NCBI RefSeq assembly: GCF_019037185.1
Contig: NZ_JAHHXM010000018.1
Location: 1 to 64,000 of the forward strand
Direction of reading: 5' to 3'
DNA: 64,000 nt
DNA from: Oceanobacillus caeni
Lineage (GTDB): Bacteria > Bacillota > Bacilli > Bacillales > Amphibacillaceae
A program made the translations under genes and the position numbers. Below the pieces are notes generated by a model. It did not search any database. It was not told where the DNA came from and was given only the letters and a program-made list of their open reading frames with translations. Positions 8,870-17,409 of this stretch are shown here, piece by piece (position 1 is the stretch's first letter; each line of letters starts with the position of its first letter).

Positions 8870-10269
8870 TTTCCATTTTTGATACAGATGGAGATAAGCC
8901 AGAGCTTCTTCAGTCCATGCGTGATATTGCGGCATTATCTGGCGTGTTGAGTGAACTAAGTGATAAGGAATATTTTCAATCGCCGATTCACGTCCTACGT
9001 TTTTTGCGAGTGTTAAATATTATTAATCAAGAGGCGCTTGGGATTACGGATCCAATCGAGAATGAGGAAACACTTTTTTATCGTTACCGTCATACGTTCG
9101 GTTATGACGAAGAGATGACAATCGGCTTCATAAAACACTTGACGTTTGTGTTGGGAAAATACAACTGGATTGCAAAAACGGGGAAGCGAATCAAGATGCG
9201 TGATGTTGGTAAGCGAATGATGGATGTCTTGATTCGGCTTGCTAATGATTCCCTTGCGTATTATTTGAATGATGATGTTCAACGATCGCTTTTCCAAGCA
9301 AAAAGAGATGCGGAGCTAAGTGAGGCTTATGATGATAAGGGCATTTCTGGTGGGAACAAACTAATGAGTATGATTAAAAATGTGGAGGAAGCGGTCTCGC
9401 TATTAACCGAAAGAGAGTTAGAGTATTTGTCCGATCGCAACGCATTGAACCAGGTAGAGGTTATCCATCAATTGATGAAAGAATTGGAAGTAAAAATGGT
9501 TGAAAGGCTTGCTAAATTTGAAACGCTAGACCAGGAACTTGTTTTTGCTACTGTGAAGCAAAGGGGAACAACAGCGATAAGTGAAGGAACAAAGATAAGT
9601 CTTGGGACGATAAACAAGATTCTTAAGTTTGCCCATCTGCAAGAGACAGATTTTATCAAGACAATCCATCCTGAACTCTTCCGGAATTTTATTGTGAAGT
9701 CATTTGATCCACCAATAGGTTCGGATATACCTAATGCTCATCAAATCCTTAGTTTTATGGAACAGGGACAATATGAGGATGAGGAATTGGATGGTATGTG
9801 GGTACCGGTCAAATTTGCTAGTCCCTTGCCGCCGGTGGCAATTGATGAGGGGATCGAGTATGTGGAGAACTATGAACCAATCACGGAGGAAATCGAAGAA
9901 ACGGTGGAAGAGGATTTTCCAGAATTAGAAGAAGTGATGGAGGATCAACTAGAAGAGCTTATGGGAGACTCAAGATGGCAAATGACGAAACAAATGATTC
10001 ATACCGAGCAGATTGAAAAATACCTCGATAACGTAGACGAAGCAGGACTAGATGAATTAGTAGTTCAGGCTGGATCTGATAAATGGAGTGACGTCTTAAA
10101 TGGTCTAATTGGTGTGTCTGCACTCATTGCTAATAAAAAGGCAGATATCGATGAGAAAGCAAATCGAAAATTAGATGACAATAAGACGGAGAGAGATTGG
10201 AGGTGGATAGAGGATGAACAAGGAACCTATGGAATTAGAAAACGAGGAAGAAGAGATTCAAAATATTAA
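8845..10269 (+). CDS. jetA: Wadjet-type JetA, MukF/MksF-like kleisin
   Basis: The protein has 474 residues and is largely alpha-helical, with a very acidic stretch at about 340-385. Its size and place before a small MukE-like gene and a large SMC-like gene point to the kleisin subunit (JetA, MksF/EptA type) that bridges the SMC heads. I recognise it mainly by context and length; no short catalytic motif is expected. The start is TTG at 8845 inside the end of jetD, with GGAGG ten bases upstream. Its own end overlaps jetB by 56 bp. Confidence 0.75.
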   Translation: MEELDKALISIFDTDGDKPELLQSMRDIAALSGVLSELSDKEYFQSPIHVLRFLRVLNIINQEALGITDPIENEETLFYRYRHTFGYDEEMTIGFIKHLTFVLGKYNWIAKTGKRIKMRDVGKRMMDVLIRLANDSLAYYLNDDVQRSLFQAKRDAELSEAYDDKGISGGNKLMSMIKNVEEAVSLLTERELEYLSDRNALNQVEVIHQLMKELEVKMVERLAKFETLDQELVFATVKQRGTTAISEGTKISLGTINKILKFAHLQETDFIKTIHPELFRNFIVKSFDPPIGSDIPNAHQILSFMEQGQYEDEELDGMWVPVKFASPLPPVAIDEGIEYVENYEPITEEIEETVEEDFPELEEVMEDQLEELMGDSRWQMTKQMIHTEQIEKYLDNVDEAGLDELVVQAGSDKWSDVLNGLIGVSALIANKKADIDEKANRKLDDNKTERDWRWIEDEQGTYGIRKRGRRDSKY

Positions 10270-10924
10270 TCCCTTGTCAGCCTTGCAGTCGATACAGGGG
10301 TTTTTGACAAAGGAAGAAGAGCTTGTCTTTATGCAAATCTTGTTTTCTTCTTCTGCTACCATCCGAACGGGGAACTTTGGTCTATCACGTAAGGAAGTGG
10401 AGAAATTACTTGGTATTACGAATGATGAGGAAGCTTTTGCTTCATTTATTAAACGGGTGAATCAAGGGCTTAGCCGTTATTTTAAGGTGATTTATGATGA
10501 GCGTAGAAACCAAGTTGTAGCGCTAATGCGAGTACCCGCAAAACAAGCGAGAAATGTCTTGAACAAGGAGAGCCTTGCGATTCTCATGTTTATTTTTTAT
10601 CACCAAGAGGTGTTGCAAAATGAATACACGCTTTTCTCACAATTGATTCATAGTTTTGGTCATGAATCTCTGCAGGTGACAAGGAAAATTCAAGCAAACT
10701 TAGATCCTTTGAAAAAAATTGGTGCAATTGAAGTTTATGATACGAATTCTGATGAAGAGGCGTATCAACTTACGGCTATTGGTGTACATATGTTCTCCGA
10801 TTCGTATTTGCGGCGGTATGCGGAATTTAGTCAGTCGAATCAGCTTCATATGGAAGACGTGTTACGGTTCTTTAAACGATACAACATGAACGGAGGTGTG
10901 GGTGATGATTCCATGGAGACTTAG
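10214..10924 (+). CDS. jetB: Wadjet-type JetB, MukE/MksE-like (DUF4194-like) subunit
   Basis: The 236-residue product lies between the kleisin and SMC genes and has the winged-helix character of MukE-like KITE proteins, which bind the kleisin and DNA. Stretches such as SIQGFLTKEEELVFMQILFSS and LNPLKKIGAIEVYD-like segments fit the JetB/DUF4194 group. It overlaps jetA by 56 bp and jetC by 20 bp, so subunits are made in coupled fashion. The ATG at 10214 follows GATAGAGG. The assignment to JetB rests on context plus these weak similarities. Confidence 0.75.
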   Translation: MNKEPMELENEEEEIQNINPLSALQSIQGFLTKEEELVFMQILFSSSATIRTGNFGLSRKEVEKLLGITNDEEAFASFIKRVNQGLSRYFKVIYDERRNQVVALMRVPAKQARNVLNKESLAILMFIFYHQEVLQNEYTLFSQLIHSFGHESLQVTRKIQANLDPLKKIGAIEVYDTNSDEEAYQLTAIGVHMFSDSYLRRYAEFSQSNQLHMEDVLRFFKRYNMNGGVGDDSMET

Positions 10925-13900
10925 ATTTTCTGGTATTCGTGATTATACCCCGACGGTTATGGATTTTTCAGATAAAGATGATCACATTCTCATTTCTGGA
11001 CCAAATGGTGCTGGTAAGTCAACCATTACTTTTTGTATGGGTGGGGTACTTTATTCTAGTAAGGTTGATTTAGAAGGATTAAAGTCTAATAATCTTCCAT
11101 CAGATCAAACATGGCGGGCAAAAATTGAACTGCTTTTCAAAAATGAAGGAAAGGTTAAGGTCGATGCCCCACAGTTCGTTCAATTTCGGTTAGATATTGA
11201 GCAAAAGCCAGGGGATCCAATTAAGAAGGAGTTTTACATTGAAGAGGGAGATGTGATGGACGAATGGGAGCGGTCAACGAAATTTTCTTCTGGTGGAAAT
11301 CTTAATTTTTCCGAATATAAAAACCAAGTGCTATATAAGTATGCGGTTGATCCTGATGAGTTTTATTTGATTTGGTATCAAAAAGAAGTGAATCAATTTG
11401 CGGTTATGCATCCCGAAGAGCGGTTCCGGATTTTTAGTGAAATGAATGGAATTGATAAGATCCAGAAAAATTGGGAGCAAAGTAAGGAGCTTGTGAAGGA
11501 AACGGAACAAAGCCTGCAAGATGCAGAGAGTAAACAAGGGCTTAACAAAATGCATCTGAAGCAAAAAAAGATGGAGCTCGATAGGTACCACGATCGGAAC
11601 CGTCGGCTTGAGGAAGGGTTTAAGCAATATTATCTTGGTTTGAAATGGTTGGAAAATTATCATCTGAAGCAAATTGATTCCTTAAAAGGCCAGATTGAGG
11701 AATTGATTGATACAAAGGAAGAAAAGATGGATGAGAAAAAAACACTAGTCATCCATCACGTTGAGCAAAAAGAGCAGCATGCAGAGTTTACGGAAATGCT
11801 TGGCTTGCTTGACGTGCGTAAACAGGAATTGGTGGATGAGTTAGAGGAGTCCAATCAAAAGTTAAAAGCAACGCAAGAAGAACTAGATGCCATCTCTGAT
11901 CAAATTGAAGAAATTACTAAAAAAGTAGACCGTATTGGCATGACAGAAGAGGAAGTTACTGAGGCGTTGAGTGAAGCGGAACAAACCTACGCTAAGTTGG
12001 ATGTCTCTGTTCGTGAAAAGGAAGAAATGAGTAAAAGCCTTGCGGAAACTTTAGACAAGTTAACACCACAATTGGCAAAATTGGAAGTGGAAATCGAGCA
12101 AGACAATGAGAAGCAAAAACAAGTGAGAGATCTAATTGAGACGTATCATAGTAGCGGTGCTGTTCAAGCGGAAATGGACAGGAACGAACGGAAGCTTGAT
12201 TCTAATAAAGATGAGCTACGTGAACTGGTAGGGAAAGAAAAAGCGTTATTTAAGGAACTAGAGTACCTCCGAAAAAATCAGGTATACAGCCCTCGCCAGG
12301 AGGAGTCGATTCATTACTTTGAAGAAAACAATATTAAAGTCTATCCGTTGCGTGAGCTTCTGGAGTTAGATGAGACGGCAAAACAAAGTGATGAGCAGTT
12401 ATTTGATACGATTAAATATACATTATTTGTTAACAAAAAAGTATTTCAAGCGCCAAATGACTTGTATCATGTCCCATTGCCAAACGTAATTCCCAAAAAG
12501 ACAATTACCCATCTTCCGGACAAACATATCAAGATTAAGGATAATTTAAGTGATAACCTTTATGTATTTGCCGTAAAAGCACTATGGTGGACGCAAACCT
12601 TTTTTACCAAAGAAATGCCTGTGATTGAAAAAGGGATGTTAATGGATCAACAGGGGATAAGAGGATCCCAAGAAGAAAATAAAATTATTTTAAGTGAAAA
12701 AGTGTTGCAAAGCCATCAGGTTAAGCTAGAACAAGAGCTTGGCACAATCGGGGATAAGATGGATCAACTTACGAAAGAAATTGATGAGTTAAATAATAGA
12801 AATTCGATATTGTTTAGTCGGCGCGAGTCACTGAAGGATGCTGAAGCATTTTTAACGAAAGAAAATGAAAGAGAATGGCGGAGAAACCAATTTGACAAGT
12901 TAAATAGTGAAAAGAGTACCATTCTAGAGGAGCAATATACGATTCAGTCTAAAATAAATAGGCTTAATACGTCGCTTGCTGAATGGAAGCAGAAGGTTTC
13001 AACCTATAAGGAATTTCAGGCAACGTATGTTCAGTTTCAAAAAGAACAAGCAAAAGTTGCTAAAGTGCAAAAATTAAAAGGTTTGGTAGCTGAGCTAAAA
13101 CAAGATAAAAAAGAGAAAAACAATCAGTTAAATGAACTGGAAGATTTACTAGATGAGAAGAGACGTGAAGAGAGACGGTTAGCAAGAGATTTGGAGGATT
13201 TGGAAGATAAAGTTATCTATCAAGACCGTGAGATTGAACAAATAGAGAGACAAATAAGGAATAAGTCTGATGAGCGGGTAACGAGTGAAGAGGCCTATTC
13301 TAGAACAAGGAAAGAAGTAATAAGGCTACAGGAAACTGCACAACGGCTAATCGAGAAGTTTGAGGAAGAGGCGGAACAGTTACCTGAAACAACAAAGCCA
13401 CAAGCAGAGGAAATGCGAGACCTTGGAAAGACGAAATATGACAACGCGGTGAATGAAACAGGTATTGATGAAGCTGCACCGGAGAATTACAAGAAGATGA
13501 AAGAGGAATACGATCGGTCCGAAAATGAAGTGAAAAAATCAAAACTTTTATTGGAAGAATATACGGATAGAATGGAACGGCTTAAAGAAGATTTAGAAGA
13601 TACCATTAACATGAAAATAATTGGTGTGAATCAAAAGTTTGTTCATTATATGTCCATGTTCGGATTTGAAGGGAAAATTGAGTGGGACATGAACACCGAT
13701 CGACGTGGCCGAATTCGGTACACCCTATTCATTAAAGCGCGGAAAGAAGGCCACCGTGGAAAATTAGAAGATGTGAGTGTGAAAGCACGAGGAGGAAAAG
13801 TTGGAAAAGGTGTATCTGGTGGAGAGGAATCTCTTAGTTCCTTATTGTTTGCTCTAGCCTTGCTACAAACAATCGAAGCATCTCCGGGCTATATTGTTCT

Positions 13901-14108
13901 AGACGAGTTTGATAGTGCACTTGATGAGGGAAGAAAGGATAAAGTGTTTGAATTATATGAGCAGGAATTGAAGCGGAAAATGATTATTCTTACACCGAAG
14001 TCACATGAAGAGGAGTACCTTTATCGCTTTTCTAAAGCATATGTGGTGCACCATAACCCGAATATACCAAAAAGTACAGTATTTAAGGTTATGCGAGTTA
14101 ATGAATGA
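10905..14108 (+). CDS. jetC: Wadjet-type JetC, SMC/MukB-like ATPase
   Basis: This 1067-residue SMC-type ATPase has Walker A GPNGAGKST at residues 32-40, long coiled coils at roughly 170-430 and 620-870 around a hinge near 450-600, then the ABC signature GVSGGEESLSS (about 968) and Walker B GYIVLDEFDSALDE (about 996). It is the motor that extrudes plasmid DNA and hands it to JetD in Wadjet systems. The ATG at 10905 is chosen because GGAGG at 10892-10896 gives normal spacing; GTG codons at 10896 and 10902 are alternatives. It is the last gene of the operon. All ATPase motifs look intact. Confidence 0.88.
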   Translation: MIPWRLRFSGIRDYTPTVMDFSDKDDHILISGPNGAGKSTITFCMGGVLYSSKVDLEGLKSNNLPSDQTWRAKIELLFKNEGKVKVDAPQFVQFRLDIEQKPGDPIKKEFYIEEGDVMDEWERSTKFSSGGNLNFSEYKNQVLYKYAVDPDEFYLIWYQKEVNQFAVMHPEERFRIFSEMNGIDKIQKNWEQSKELVKETEQSLQDAESKQGLNKMHLKQKKMELDRYHDRNRRLEEGFKQYYLGLKWLENYHLKQIDSLKGQIEELIDTKEEKMDEKKTLVIHHVEQKEQHAEFTEMLGLLDVRKQELVDELEESNQKLKATQEELDAISDQIEEITKKVDRIGMTEEEVTEALSEAEQTYAKLDVSVREKEEMSKSLAETLDKLTPQLAKLEVEIEQDNEKQKQVRDLIETYHSSGAVQAEMDRNERKLDSNKDELRELVGKEKALFKELEYLRKNQVYSPRQEESIHYFEENNIKVYPLRELLELDETAKQSDEQLFDTIKYTLFVNKKVFQAPNDLYHVPLPNVIPKKTITHLPDKHIKIKDNLSDNLYVFAVKALWWTQTFFTKEMPVIEKGMLMDQQGIRGSQEENKIILSEKVLQSHQVKLEQELGTIGDKMDQLTKEIDELNNRNSILFSRRESLKDAEAFLTKENEREWRRNQFDKLNSEKSTILEEQYTIQSKINRLNTSLAEWKQKVSTYKEFQATYVQFQKEQAKVAKVQKLKGLVAELKQDKKEKNNQLNELEDLLDEKRREERRLARDLEDLEDKVIYQDREIEQIERQIRNKSDERVTSEEAYSRTRKEVIRLQETAQRLIEKFEEEAEQLPETTKPQAEEMRDLGKTKYDNAVNETGIDEAAPENYKKMKEEYDRSENEVKKSKLLLEEYTDRMERLKEDLEDTINMKIIGVNQKFVHYMSMFGFEGKIEWDMNTDRRGRIRYTLFIKARKEGHRGKLEDVSVKARGGKVGKGVSGGEESLSSLLFALALLQTIEASPGYIVLDEFDSALDEGRKDKVFELYEQELKRKMIILTPKSHEEEYLYRFSKAYVVHHNPNIPKSTVFKVMRVNE

Positions 14109-14235
14109 GATGCAGGGACAGGTCCCACTCATGTCAAATAGATACATGGTGGTGTTCGTAAAGTGGAGTCCTTCTTTTCACAAGGAAATGGAGTATGTTT
14201 TATTTGGAAAAGAAAGTATCCTTTGTGATCACCAT

Positions 14236-14365
14236 AGAAAGAAAAAAGTAACTGCCCAGCCCCGACCAAAGGTAAATGGGTAGTTACTTTTTTGAAACTT
14301 ATATCTAAGGTCAGCCGCTCTTCTTTGCGGCATGTATGTTGCTAAAGAGGGTGTTCATAGCACAA
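14236..14365. repeat. Structured multicopy repeat, copy R2
   Basis: It has the same order as copy R1: a long hairpin with GTAACT/AGTTAC arms, the core with GCCGC/GCGGC at 14309-14341, and a GGGTGTTCATAGCAC motif. The third stem is weaker than in the other copies. It begins about 130 bp after jetC. Confidence 0.7.
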
Positions 14366-14435
14366 TAATGATAGCACTTACTTCAAACATTGTTTTGATA
14401 GGAGCCGTAACAATTATTGTGATGATAGTCTTACA

Positions 14436-14576
14436 AAGAAAAAAGTAACCGTCCTCCCTAGTCCAAAGGTTAGATTGGCTACTTTTAAATAAAACTTCAA
14501 TACTTTAGGTCAGCCGCTCTTCATGCGGCATGTATGTTGCCTAGTCAGAGTGTTAGCAGCGCTCTGACTATTTTTA
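14436..14576. repeat. Structured multicopy repeat, copy R3
   Basis: The core GGTCAGCCGCTC...GCGGCATGTATGTTG is at 14508-14539. The third hairpin here is AGTCAGAG/CTCTGACT (14543-14569) with ATTTTT after it. In R1 the same position is paired by different bases, so pairing is kept while sequence changes, a sign of selected RNA or DNA structure. Confidence 0.72.
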
Positions 14577-14664
14577 GCTTATTATAATTGTATTTATATT
14601 ATACATGTATTTTGTTTACTTTTGCAATAAATCTAGAATAAAACTTCAAGATCCTTAAGTTTTA

Positions 14665-14712
14665 AAAGGCAGCTCTCACTATTAGTAACAGTGGGGCTGC
14701 TTTTACTTTTTA
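14665..14712. terminator. Terminator-like hairpin
   Basis: AAAAGGCAGC...CACT pairs with AGTG...GGCTGCTTTT over 14665-14706, with further T bases after. It lies in the 0.9-kb gap between jetC and the CoA-transferase operon. Apart from this hairpin and repeats R2 and R3, I see nothing in the gap. Confidence 0.6.
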
Positions 14713-14837
14713 ATACAAACATTTTGTCAGTGTGCAATGCTTTAGCGGTCACATATTCCTCCTTTAATAAATCAATCCTACAAAATCCGCCAAAAATTTT
14801 TATTGATTTTTATGAAAATTTGAATTAGAATGTTAAA

Positions 14838-14875
14838 TATAATAAATCAGAATATTCATTCCGAAATACGGAATG
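14838..14875 (+). promoter_or_regulatory. Probable promoter -10 and IclR-type palindromic operator
   Basis: CATTCCG (14857-14863), five bases, then CGGAATG (14869-14875) form a perfect inverted repeat of the TTCCG-N5-CGGAA kind bound by many IclR regulators. A TATAAT at 14838-14843 lies just upstream; no good -35 is seen. The operator would overlap the transcription start of the eight-gene operon. The IclR regulator encoded at 24634 is the natural candidate to bind it. Confidence 0.6.
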
Positions 14876-14992
14876 ACCAAAAAGTAGGTGGAAGGGGGAT
14901 TGAATATCTACAATCCAACTCATTAATTAAAGTTCTGGTTGTAGAAAGATGATAAAAGCTAAATGTATACCATTCCAGGGAGGAGAAGGCTT

Positions 14993-15679
14993 ATGAACAA
15001 ATTAATTGATCGCTCGGATGCGTTAAACTACATAAAGGATGGCGACACGCTTTTAGTCGGTGGATTTGGCTTATCTGGCACACCACTTACATTGCTAGAT
15101 GAATTAGCAAATTCGAATATACGTGATCTAACTGTAGTTAGCAATAATTTGGGGGAAGTTGGTAAAGGACTAGGAAAGTTGTTAGTATCTGGTAATTTAA
15201 AGAAAGCGGTAGGATCTTATTTTACGACGAACAGAGATGCGGTTGAGGCATGGAAAGAGGGGAAACTTGAAATCGAACTTGTTCCACAAGGTACACTAGC
15301 TGAAGCTATTCGCTGTGGAGGAGCAGGAATTGGTGGTTTTTATACAAAGACGGGTATCGGTACTACGCTTGCTGACGGGAAAGAGCAAAAAGTGTTTGAT
15401 GGAGAAACGTATATTCTTGAGCAAGCTATCAAGGGGGATGTATCTATTATCAAAGCTTTGAAAGCGGATACACTAGGCAATCTTATATATGATCACACAG
15501 CGCGTAACTTTAACGCGGTGATGGCAACGGCAGGGGAAATAGTAATTGCGGAGGTAGATGAAATCGTAGAAGTAGGGGATTTGCATCCATTAGAAATTGT
15601 TACACCACATGTTTATGTCGATCATGTTGTATTAAATAAATATGTGAAGAAGGGCGGTGTATATGTTGAGTCAATCTGA
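14993..15679 (+). CDS. scoA: 3-oxoacid CoA-transferase, subunit A
   Basis: The 228-residue alpha subunit of a family I CoA-transferase shows DGDTLLVGGFGLSGTP near the N-terminus and GGAGIGGFYTKTGIGT in the middle. With subunit B it moves CoA from a donor such as succinyl-CoA or acetyl-CoA to a free acid. ATG 14993 has AGGAG seven bases upstream; a frame start at 14963 is not needed. It is the first gene of the operon and overlaps subunit B by 17 bp. The acid substrate (acetoacetate, butyrate or similar) cannot be read from the sequence. Confidence 0.9.
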   Translation: MNKLIDRSDALNYIKDGDTLLVGGFGLSGTPLTLLDELANSNIRDLTVVSNNLGEVGKGLGKLLVSGNLKKAVGSYFTTNRDAVEAWKEGKLEIELVPQGTLAEAIRCGGAGIGGFYTKTGIGTTLADGKEQKVFDGETYILEQAIKGDVSIIKALKADTLGNLIYDHTARNFNAVMATAGEIVIAEVDEIVEVGDLHPLEIVTPHVYVDHVVLNKYVKKGGVYVESI

Positions 15680-16331
15680 ACGAATTAAAATTGCAAAGCG
15701 TGTAGCAGAGGAGTTATCGGAGGGGCAAATTGTAAACCTTGGTGTAGGAATACCAACGTTAATACCGGATTTTCTTGGGGATAAGAAGGTATTCCTTCAA
15801 TCCGAAAATGGATTATTAGGGATGGGACCTACTCCGGATGATGAAAATGTAAACATGGATTTAATTAGTGCAAGTAAGAAGCCAATTACGATGGAGAAGG
15901 GGGCTTCTTTATTTGACAGTTCAGATTCGTTTGTAATGATACGTGGCGGTCATATTGATGTAGCTGTATTAGGAGCTTTACAAGTAGACCAATATGGTGA
16001 AATAGCAAATTGGGCAGTACCAGGAAAAAGCATTTTAGGTGTAGGTGGGGCAATTGATCTTGTAGCTGGCGCAAAAAGAATTATTATTGCATGCACGTTA
16101 CAAGCAAAGGATGGGAAATCAAAACTTGTTAAAAAATTAACCTTTCCTAGTAGTGGAACAAGAAGGGCGAATATACTCGTTACAGAACATGCGGTATTTA
16201 AATTTACCAATACCGGAACAGAATTAATTGAAATTTTATCGGATATTAGCATGGAGAAACTAAAGGAAATAACCGGAGTTGAATTTGGATATGACAATGT
16301 GAAAATATCATCCTCCAAAATAACCAAATAA
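15663..16331 (+). CDS. scoB: 3-oxoacid CoA-transferase, subunit B
   Basis: The beta subunit of 222 residues carries the active-site Glu in LQSENGLLGMGP and the glycine motif VNLGVGIPTL. It is complete in length. The start is the ATG at 15663, with AAGGGCGG upstream; a GTG at 15657 in frame is possible. The overlap with subunit A makes stoichiometric production likely. Gene order A-B then transporter suggests that the acid imported by the TRAP system is the one activated here. Confidence 0.9.
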   Translation: MLSQSERIKIAKRVAEELSEGQIVNLGVGIPTLIPDFLGDKKVFLQSENGLLGMGPTPDDENVNMDLISASKKPITMEKGASLFDSSDSFVMIRGGHIDVAVLGALQVDQYGEIANWAVPGKSILGVGGAIDLVAGAKRIIIACTLQAKDGKSKLVKKLTFPSSGTRRANILVTEHAVFKFTNTGTELIEILSDISMEKLKEITGVEFGYDNVKISSSKITK

Positions 16332-16385
16332 GTTAATTTAAAGTTTTAAAAGCCCTTAAAAAATAAGATTACAAGGAGGAAAAGG

Positions 16386-17378
16386 ATGAAAAAGTTACTT
16401 GGTTTGTTTATAGGTATGGCTGCTATGTCGCTCATGTTAATCGGTTGTTCGTCTGATGGAACTGGAAAGGATGCCGCAGCTACAGAAAGTGGAGTGCCGA
16501 ACGAAATAACGTTTGGCTCAGCGACGGTTGGTGGATTTTGGTATACATTATCTGGCGCAATGGCGGATGTCATGACAGAAGTTTTTCCGGATTCATCTAC
16601 TACGATTGTTGAAGGCGGCTCCGTTTCTAACTTACTTGGGCTTGGTCAAGGGGTCTACCATATAGGATTTAGTAATGGTCAAACGGTTCCAGAAGCATTA
16701 AATGGTATTGCAGCTTTTGAAGAGCCAATTGATAATGTCAGTACAGTTGCAACACTCTATCCGAATGTATTTCATATCGCTGTCCGTGCAGATTCGGATA
16801 TTTACACGGTTGAAGATTTAAAAGGGAAAATAGTAAGTCCGGGAATTAAAGGATATAGCGGGGAGCTTGCCTTTCTGGATGTGTTAGAGCTTCACGATAT
16901 GACTTACGATGATTTAGGTGGTGTGGAATATGTCGGAACATCTGAAGCAGCGGATTTATTACGAGATGGTCATATTGATGCAATAACAGGGATGATTTCA
17001 GCACCAGTTTCTACTTTTCAAGAATTAGATACAACACTTGGTCTTCGCTTAATCCCACTTGATGAGGAAGTTGTTGCGGGTTTACATGAAAAAAATGAAG
17101 GATATCTAGATTATACAGTTGAAGCTGGAACCTATCCGAAGCAAAAAGAAGATGTGAGAACCGTTGCTGGTTATACGGTATTACTTGTTAATGATGATTT
17201 AATGAGCGAAGAAGCAGTTTATGATTTAACAAAAATGATGTTCGAGAATCGTGATACATGGGAAACGATTTCTTCCATTATGAGTGATTTTACACCAGAA
17301 TATTCGGTTGAAAATAATGTTGGTAAGTTACACCCAGGTGCGGAGAGATATTACAAGGAAGTTGGAGCCATGAAGTAA
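16386..17378 (+). CDS. TRAP transporter solute-binding lipoprotein, TAXI family
   Basis: The 330-residue protein has a lipoprotein signal peptide ending LIGC, with Cys at residue 21. The mature part has TAXI-family features such as GSATVGGFWYTLSGAMADV and GLGQGVYHIGFSNG. TAXI proteins bind organic acids outside the cell and deliver them to a sodium- or proton-driven TRAP permease. AAGGAGGAAAAGG lies just before the start. The permease gene follows after 31 bp. It differs from DctP-type binding proteins and is typical of Bacilli that import dicarboxylates or other acids. Confidence 0.9.
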   Translation: MKKLLGLFIGMAAMSLMLIGCSSDGTGKDAAATESGVPNEITFGSATVGGFWYTLSGAMADVMTEVFPDSSTTIVEGGSVSNLLGLGQGVYHIGFSNGQTVPEALNGIAAFEEPIDNVSTVATLYPNVFHIAVRADSDIYTVEDLKGKIVSPGIKGYSGELAFLDVLELHDMTYDDLGGVEYVGTSEAADLLRDGHIDAITGMISAPVSTFQELDTTLGLRLIPLDEEVVAGLHEKNEGYLDYTVEAGTYPKQKEDVRTVAGYTVLLVNDDLMSEEAVYDLTKMMFENRDTWETISSIMSDFTPEYSVENNVGKLHPGAERYYKEVGAMK

Positions 17379-17409
17379 ACAAATATAACGAAGAAAGGAG
17401 AGTGAAAAA

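Noticed and set aside
14005-14283. 92-codon plus-strand ORF overlapping the end of jetC
   Set aside because: It is out of frame with jetC, lacks a ribosome-binding site, and its second half runs into the structured repeat R2.
7282-14576. Repeats R1 to R3 as attachment sites of an integrated phage or integrative element
   Set aside because: No integrase or recombinase gene lies between them, no tRNA gene is near, and the copies are full structured units rather than short exact duplications.
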